This document shows positions 59,454 to 64,000 of a DNA stretch of 64,000 nt, one piece after another. How positions within the stretch are numbered: position 1 is the stretch's first letter; the number at the start of each line of letters is the position of its first letter. The translations under genes and the position numbers were made by a program. The stretch is from Methylobacterium nodulans ORS 2060 (GTDB lineage Bacteria; Pseudomonadota; Alphaproteobacteria; Rhizobiales; Beijerinckiaceae), in assembly GCF_000022085.1 (NCBI RefSeq), contig NC_011894.1, forward strand, positions 6,508,501 through 6,572,500, written 5' to 3'. The notes beneath the pieces are model-generated. The model was given only the letters and a program-made list of their open reading frames with translations, was not told the origin of the DNA and ran no database searches.

Positions 59454-59684
59454 CTAGTTCGCGCCTTTCCTGGCTCGGCTGGCCCGGTCGATGGTGCGGC
59501 CCAGCAAGTCCAGCATCGCCTGATCCGCGCCCCGCATCTGCGCGGCCTGCGCCTCGATCGAGCGGACCTTCTCGGCGGTCTCCGCGCGCTGCATCGCCAG
59601 CGCCCGGCTCACCTGCTCCTGCTCGGCCGCCCGCTCCGCGGCCCGTCCGCTCAGCATCCGCCACATGGCCTGAAACACCCCCAT
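59454..59684 (-). CDS. Small helical phage protein
   Basis: A 76-residue hydrophilic helix: MGVFQAMWRMLSGRAAERAA, then AMQRAETAEKVRSIEAQAAQ and MLDLLGRTIDRASRARKGAN. It starts two bases after the stop of the 59687-60103 gene. The ORF extending to 61391 in this frame is a read-through of other genes and was not used. Unknown function; the position suggests a lysis-cassette accessory protein. Confidence 0.55.
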   Translation of the reverse strand: MGVFQAMWRMLSGRAAERAAEQEQVSRALAMQRAETAEKVRSIEAQAAQMRGADQAMLDLLGRTIDRASRARKGAN

Positions 59685-59686
59685 GG

Positions 59687-60103
59687 TCAGCGCCCCGCCG
59701 TCTGGCGGTCGATCTGACCCCGCATCTCGTTGATCTGGCGGTTGCTGTCGCGCGCGACGTCCTCGAGTTCGCGCAGCGCCGCGGTGTGCGCGTCGATCGT
59801 CTTCTCCACGCGCTCGTCGCGCAGGAGCTGCTTGTCGAGCGCCCCCCTCGCCCAAAGGTCCATGGTCTGGACGGTGGTGATCAGGGATTGCTGCGATTGC
59901 TGGAGCCCCGTCATCGCGTCCTTGAGTGCCCCCAAGATCCGGTTGGTCTCGGCGGTGGTGATCAGGGTCTCGCGCGCCTCCTTGAGCCGCTGCTCGGCCT
60001 CGGTGTCGCGCTTGCGCTGGAGGTAGCCGATGACGATCAGCATGATGACCAGCAGGGCGCCGACGACGCCCTGCTCGGCGATCTTCTGAAGGGCGCCGTC
60101 CAC
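59687..60103 (-). CDS. Phage membrane protein with coiled coil
   Basis: A 138-residue protein with one N-terminal helix (GVVGALLVIMLIVIGYLQRK) followed by a long coiled coil (RDTEAEQRLKEARETLITTA, ALRELEDVARDSNRQINEMR). The layout resembles small spanin-like or DUF2730-like phage proteins located next to the endolysin. It starts ten bases after the stop of the next gene upstream. No lipobox is visible. Confidence 0.6.
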   Translation of the reverse strand: MDGALQKIAEQGVVGALLVIMLIVIGYLQRKRDTEAEQRLKEARETLITTAETNRILGALKDAMTGLQQSQQSLITTVQTMDLWARGALDKQLLRDERVEKTIDAHTAALRELEDVARDSNRQINEMRGQIDRQTAGR

Positions 60104-60112
60104 GTCCGCGCC

Positions 60113-60678
60113 TCAGCGCTTCGCCACGACCGAGGGCAGGATCGCGTTGATCTGCGCGTCCTTCTGCTGGCTGGAGCGGGACGAGCCGAGCCAGAAGGCG
60201 ATGGCGGTGCCGAGCGCGAGGTTCGAGGCGCCGTAGGCTTGGCTCAGGAGCTGGTAGACCCGCTCGGGGATCTCGCCCTGGATGAAGTAGAGCGCGCCGG
60301 TCAGCAGCGCCCAGGCGGTCAGGATCGCGATGGTGACGATCGCCGGCATCGAGGCGGTCCAGTGGTTCGCCTGCGCCAGCCCGACCTGCATCTGGCGGGC
60401 GCTGGCGAGGTCGCCCAGCTCGGCGAGCTGCACCTTCGCCGCCGCGTCGATCTCGGCGAGCTTGATTTGCGCGCCGGTCGGGTCGGCCTGCACCGCCTGG
60501 GTAATCGCCTGCGGGGTCGCCGGCACGCCCAGCGCCGCGCCGATGGCGGCCGCCGCGCCTCGCCCGATCGCCGCCCCGATGCCGCCGCCGGCGGCCCGGC
60601 CAGCGTGGTCCCGATGAGCGTGCCGAGCGAGGGCAGCCCGACTTGCGCGAGCTGCCCGGCGAGTTGGAGCCAATCCAT
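60113..60678 (-). pseudogene. Holin-like phage membrane protein with a one-base frameshift
   Basis: The first frame, from ATG 60678, reads MDWLQLAGQLAQVGLPSLGT and LIGTTLAG. The next frame continues with GGGIGAAIGRGAAAAIGAAL, IKLAEIDAAAKVQLAELGDL and two membrane helices (PAIVTIAILTAWALLTGALY, ASNLALGTAIAFWLG). The parts join if one base is added near 60598 in a G/C run. Composition and position before the endolysin fit a class of phage holin-like proteins with an Ala/Gly-rich N-terminus. Decay or base-count error. Confidence 0.55.
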
Positions 60679-60694
60679 GTCGTAAGGTCTCCGG

Positions 60695-61630
60695 TCAGGC
60701 GGCCTTGCGGCCGAACAGGCTCTTGAGCCACGCGCCCAGGCCGCCGGTCCGCACCATGCCGGGCGCGGGCGGCGGCTCCTCGACCACGGGCGGCAGGGGC
60801 GGGGCGATGTCCGCCAGCGTGGGCTTCGCGGTGTTGACGGGGACCGGCGGGATCGGCGCCATCGGCGCGAGCGGCGCCCCGACCTGCGGCTGCACGACGA
60901 GGCTGGGTTCGATCTGCGAGGTCGCCGTGGTCCCGGGTCGGTACCCGGCCGCCTCCAGCGCCCGCTTGAACGACCGGTAGTAGCCGGCGACCTTCAGGCC
61001 ATTGGCGTCCGGGTTGACCATCGCGCGGGCGTTGGTCGGGTCCTCGCGCTGGGGGCCGAAGTAGTGCGCGAGCTTCTTGCCGGTATACCAGCCCTCGCTC
61101 AGCCCGATGAACAGCATCGCGGCGGCGATCCGGTCGTCCAGCATCAGCGCTGGCGTCGAGACGAGATCCTGCTCCGGCGTGAGATAGCCGAGCCTGCGCA
61201 GCCGCACCGACGCGCGCTGCGCGTTGTCCTTGCCGGTGGACTGCACCAGCCCCATGCCGCGAAAATCCCAGCCGTCCGTGGAGGGGGCCGGGGCGTTGCC
61301 GAGGCGCCCGCCGTAGACCTTGATCGCCAGGGCCTTCGGGTTGCGCACGTAGGGCGCTGCTGCGGCCTCGGTCGGGAAGCGACTCGGCCACACGGCCTTG
61401 ATCCGCGCGGCCGAGGTGTAATTCAGGCTCTCGGTGCGCGGGATCATCGCGCCGCCGGTTTCCCAGAAGGCCGTCGCGAAGCAGCAGGCGAGGGCCGTAA
61501 GCAGGAGGTCGGGCGGGGCCATGTCGAGCATGGCGTTCATCCCGTCGACCTGGGACTGGGTGAGGCTGCCGCCGAAGGGCTGCTGGCGGACGGCATCGTA
61601 GAACGCCCGCCGATCGAGGGCAGCGGTCAT
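60695..61630 (-). CDS. Phage endolysin, GH19-like
   Basis: A 311-residue cell-wall hydrolase. The lysozyme/chitinase-like domain (residues 1-215) has AFWETGGAMIPRTESLNYTS with the two Glu expected for catalysis (E57, E67), then WDFRGMGLVQSTGKDNAQRA (the Gln/Thr region of the active site) and GYYRSFKRALEAAGYRPGTT. A Pro-rich linker and a short C-terminal tail (GGLGAWLKSLFGRKAA) follow. There is no signal peptide, so it needs the holin-like protein encoded just downstream to reach the wall. Confidence 0.82.
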   Translation of the reverse strand: MTAALDRRAFYDAVRQQPFGGSLTQSQVDGMNAMLDMAPPDLLLTALACCFATAFWETGGAMIPRTESLNYTSAARIKAVWPSRFPTEAAAAPYVRNPKALAIKVYGGRLGNAPAPSTDGWDFRGMGLVQSTGKDNAQRASVRLRRLGYLTPEQDLVSTPALMLDDRIAAAMLFIGLSEGWYTGKKLAHYFGPQREDPTNARAMVNPDANGLKVAGYYRSFKRALEAAGYRPGTTATSQIEPSLVVQPQVGAPLAPMAPIPPVPVNTAKPTLADIAPPLPPVVEEPPPAPGMVRTGGLGAWLKSLFGRKAA

Positions 61631-61665
61631 GCGGATCTCCGGTGTCTGGGGTGGGCGGGGTGCGC

Positions 61666-62061
61666 CTAGACGATGGGCGTGGTGGGCTGCGCCGCGGCGG
61701 CGTCGAGGCTCAGCGTCAGACCGAGGCTGGCGAGGACGGCCAGGACGCCCGCCTCCGAGGTGGCCGCGTCGATCGCGACGTTCGTCTGCATCCGCGCCAT
61801 CTCCAGGCGGGTCGAGTCGGCCGCCATGGCATCGACCATCTGGGCCATCTCAGTGTCGGAGATGCCCCGGATCTGAGCTTCCTCGTGGATCATGTCGGAG
61901 GCGCCGCCGGCCAGGACCCGGCGGGCCTCCTGGAGCTTCAGGACGTACATCGCCCGCAGGGTCGGCTCGACGCCATCGCTCTCGGCGATCGACACGAAGT
62001 AGCTCTGCGCCCGCTTCTTGGCGGCTTCCTTCAGGGTGGTGAGGTCCGGACCGAGGATCAT
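61666..62061 (-). CDS. Hypothetical phage protein
   Basis: A 131-residue protein rich in helices: LKEAAKKRAQSYFVSIAESD, LRAMYVLKLQEARRVLAGGA, ISDTEMAQMVDAMAADSTRL and a hydrophobic end SEAGVLAVLASLGLTLSLDA. Its ATG overlaps the stop of the next gene upstream by four bases. The position between tail fibre and endolysin suggests a tail-fibre assembly role. Not recognised. Confidence 0.55.
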   Translation of the reverse strand: MILGPDLTTLKEAAKKRAQSYFVSIAESDGVEPTLRAMYVLKLQEARRVLAGGASDMIHEEAQIRGISDTEMAQMVDAMAADSTRLEMARMQTNVAIDAATSEAGVLAVLASLGLTLSLDAAAAQPTTPIV

Positions 62062-62501
62062 GCCGTCACCTCCAGCGTGATCGCCGCGCGCCGGGCGGGG
62101 AACGGCTCGATGGTCAGCGTGTACGTGCCGGGGATCGAGAAGCCGATCGCCAGATCCCCGCCCGGGTGCTCGATGCTCCCGTTGTAGGGGCCGGCGAAGC
62201 GGACCGGGCCGGCCGGCACGGCGGGGATCGTCACCTCCTCGCCGGCGGCGGCCGTGAGGCTCGCCGGCAGCTCCAGCACCGGGCGCTCGCGCAGCTCGGG
62301 CGCGTCGCCGGACAGGTCAACGTAATGCGTCGCCTGCTGGCCCTCGCCGGGCAGCATTCGGTGGCCCTGCAGCCGGGCGATCTGGAGCACGCCGCCGGCC
62401 ATGCGACCATGGACGGTAAGACGTCCGGTGTCGTCGTAGGCCACGTAGGAGACCTGCTCCACGAGGGCCGGGTGGGCGGCGTCCTCCACGCCAGCGCTCA
62501 T
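62058..62501 (-). CDS. Hypothetical phage tail-associated protein
   Basis: A 147-residue, mostly beta protein: VEQVSYVAYDDTGRLTVHGR, LPASLTAAAGEEVTIPAVPA and a C-terminal sandwich-like IPGTYTLTIEPFPARRAAIT. It overlaps the tail-fibre gene stop (62498) by four bases and is probably cotranslated. It may be a fibre-tip or chaperone protein; this is inferred only from position. Confidence 0.55.
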   Translation of the reverse strand: MSAGVEDAAHPALVEQVSYVAYDDTGRLTVHGRMAGGVLQIARLQGHRMLPGEGQQATHYVDLSGDAPELRERPVLELPASLTAAAGEEVTIPAVPAGPVRFAGPYNGSIEHPGGDLAIGFSIPGTYTLTIEPFPARRAAITLEVTA

Positions 62502-64000
62502 CGCGACAACTCCGTAACCTTGAGGAATGTGGTGCCACTAGCCCTGGCGGCATTGCTGTTGACCAGACGATACCAGTAGACGCCGGGATTTGCGACGGTA
62601 TCGACCGTCACGTAGCAGGTCGGTCCCATGTAGACCAAGTTATTGGTACTGTTTATGTGGTAGGCGCAGTTGCCCGCCAGGATATGAGGCCCGTCGCTCC
62701 GGTAGACGTCGAGCGCACCGATAGCGGTCCCGAGAGAATAGCCGTTTCCGCCCGTGCCGGAAAAATACATGCCGATCTCGACACGAGTGTTGGGTTGTCT
62801 GATGTTGATCCAGCAGTAAATGTCGTCGCCGGTACCAGTCTGTCCCCACACCGTCTGCGAGATGGCGTTGTTGTTGACCTGCAAGTTATCGACAACCAAG
62901 TTGCCGATCTGCGCCGAGTAGGAGATGAGCTGCCCGGTCGACAGCTCGCTGGCGGTGATGGAGTTGGCGACGAGCTTGTCCGCCGAGATCGAGCGCGCCC
63001 AGATGCCGCCGCCGTTGAGGCCGGTGCCGTTGATGATCAGGTTGCCGGCGGCATCCCACATCGCGAGGCCCCAGCCGCCGCCGGAAAGATCCTCGATGTA
63101 GCCGACCGCCACGCGCAGCACGCCATTGCTATCGCGCGAGAACATCCGGCCCCAGCCGGCCTCCGGGCGGGCCTGGAGCACGAAGTAGTCGGAGCCCACG
63201 CGGATGTCGGCCGACGACAGCATGCCCGCGCCGATCTTGTCGGCGGTGACCTGCGCGGCGCCGATGTGGCTGGCCTGGATCTGCCCGGCCGCGATGTGGC
63301 TGGCCTGGATCGCGTTGGCGGCGATCTGGTTGGCGGTGATGGTGCCGGTGTTGATCCGGGTGCCGTCGATGATCGTGCCGCCATAGACGGGGTTGAGGCC
63401 GGCATACCCGTCATACGAGCACATCAGGACGGTGTTCGTATTGGCGAAGATGTCCGGCCAGTTGTTTGCGGCAGCATAGAGCACGCTGGGGGTCGTCTTG
63501 TCCCACCAGACGTAGACATAGGCGCCGCCTCCTCCAAAGCTGCCGGCCGGCACGAGGCTCGACACGATGTTGCCGGCATCATCGATCCACAGGACGTAGC
63601 CTGCGGTCCATGAGAGGACGCGGGTGTTCTTATCGACCGAGAAATCGAGGTTGACCGTGCGGATGGTCGACCGGCCAGACCACGGTGAGCACGAACAGGC
63701 CGGCGTGGGTCCGATCGCTGTCGAACGGCAGCCCGTCGAGGGCGGCGGTGTTCGGGTGAGCGCCGCCGGATCGAGGCGGGCGAGCTGGTCGGCGTAGCGG
63801 CGCGCCCACTCCTCTTGGTGGGCGGTGAGCCCGATGGTGCCGCCCTCGCGCCGGCCGGTGGCGGGGTTGATCCGGCCGACCAGATCGAGCGCCACGTCCC
63901 GCGGGTTGCGCCCCGCCACCATGCCGGCGGTGAGCGCCGCGCGGATCATGGTGCGCTGGTCGTCCACGATCTCGGTCACTTTTCGCGAGGAATGGGGTCC
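62498..64000 (-). CDS. Phage tail-fibre protein joined to a head-protein segment (runs off window)
   Basis: The frame is open to the right window edge. Its first 80 residues or so (QRTMIRAALTAGMVAGRNPR, INPATGRREGGTIGLTAHQE, EWARRYADQLARLD) match phage head-morphogenesis (Mu F/SPP1 gp7-like) proteins. After about 63750 the sequence becomes a tail-tip/fibre protein: VNLDFSVDKNTRVLSWTAGY, repeated I-x-A-x-x-I units (IAANAIQASHIAAGQIQASH), VGSDYFVLQARPEAGWG and a beta-rich end. Between 63665 and 63750 another frame reads LDGLPFDSDRTHAGLFVLTV, probably the true tail sequence, so the joint is out of frame and compensated. This is a deletion fusion inside a decayed prophage. Confidence 0.6.
   Translation of the reverse strand, partial: GPHSSRKVTEIVDDQRTMIRAALTAGMVAGRNPRDVALDLVGRINPATGRREGGTIGLTAHQEEWARRYADQLARLDPAALTRTPPPSTGCRSTAIGPTPACSCSPWSGRSTIRTVNLDFSVDKNTRVLSWTAGYVLWIDDAGNIVSSLVPAGSFGGGGAYVYVWWDKTTPSVLYAAANNWPDIFANTNTVLMCSYDGYAGLNPVYGGTIIDGTRINTGTITANQIAANAIQASHIAAGQIQASHIGAAQVTADKIGAGMLSSADIRVGSDYFVLQARPEAGWGRMFSRDSNGVLRVAVGYIEDLSGGGWGLAMWDAAGNLIINGTGLNGGGIWARSISADKLVANSITASELSTGQLISYSAQIGNLVVDNLQVNNNAISQTVWGQTGTGDDIYCWINIRQPNTRVEIGMYFSGTGGNGYSLGTAIGALDVYRSDGPHILAGNCAYHINSTNNLVYMGPTCYVTVDTVANPGVYWYRLVNSNAARASGTTFLKVTELSR

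Noticed and set aside
59454..61391. A 645-codon minus-strand frame through the prophage lysis genes
   Set aside because: It reads through three better-supported genes in the wrong frame and only its last 76 codons are a real gene.

Overview
The window looks like an accessory, insertion-sequence-rich region from a GC-rich alphaproteobacterium, most likely Methylobacterium/Methylorubrum (Hyphomicrobiales). That placement is inferred from a MucR-type regulator, an HWE-type histidine kinase with its own receiver, a DUF2380-type periplasmic protein, the IS families present (IS110, IS3, IS66, IS630, three distinct IS1182 elements, IS200) and the clustered small hypothetical proteins. I found no rRNA, tRNA or CRISPR array.

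Layout. 0-2 kb: remains of IS110, IS6 and IS701 elements. 2-4.6 kb: a phytanoyl-CoA dioxygenase-like gene divergent from a glycosyltransferase. 4.9-12.6 kb: an island of very small genes, many encoding single-helix membrane peptides. It includes a repeated family sharing a C-terminal AVRTAxxLAR motif, a low-affinity iron permease-like protein, a shortened MucR, an SRAP/YedK-type DNA-repair protein and a DUF2380 protein. 13.2-16.3 kb: an IS630 inserted inside an IS200-type tnpA, followed by an aldo/keto reductase and fragments of adh, mug, IS66 and IS630 genes. 16.3-20.3 kb: a LysR regulator divergent from an MFS plus HlyD export pair. 20.4-24 kb: an NTF2-like protein, a fused MOSC/ferredoxin-reductase/2Fe-2S protein and a second aldo/keto reductase. 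24-28.7 kb: truncated and frameshifted mobile genes and one intact IS1182. 28.7-31.3 kb: a MarR regulator divergent from an SDR plus quinone-oxidoreductase operon.

31-33 kb: an HGG-motif gene pair and a serine recombinase with a res-like site in its upstream region. 33-36.8 kb: a GAF/PAS/HWE histidine kinase overlapping its response regulator, then a Na+/Ca2+ exchanger. 37-38.4 kb: an intact IS3. 38.9-46.4 kb: the clearest metabolic unit, a MarR regulator with a palindromic operator-like site in front of a seven-gene operon (crotonase, carnitine-dehydrogenase-like enzyme, acyl-CoA ligase, beta-keto-acid cleavage enzyme, DUF3237 protein, ABC substrate-binding protein, thioesterase). It probably activates, oxidises and cleaves a carnitine-like or other beta-hydroxy acid. 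47.8-51.6 kb: a membrane-anchored patatin-like protein gene split by an IS1182 whose CTAG target duplication is visible. 51.7-54.6 kb: another IS1182, a DedA protein, and kup and hydrolase fragments.

54.7-58.2 kb: a compact three-gene operon of coiled-coil and membrane proteins around a DUF6384 protein. It is the best candidate here for an undescribed system, although its first gene carries a one-base frameshift. 58.8-64 kb: one end of a decayed prophage (tail-fibre, endolysin, holin-like and small membrane genes) in which a head-protein segment is joined to the tail protein. Several one-base frameshifts in otherwise conserved genes mean either real decay or residual consensus errors.
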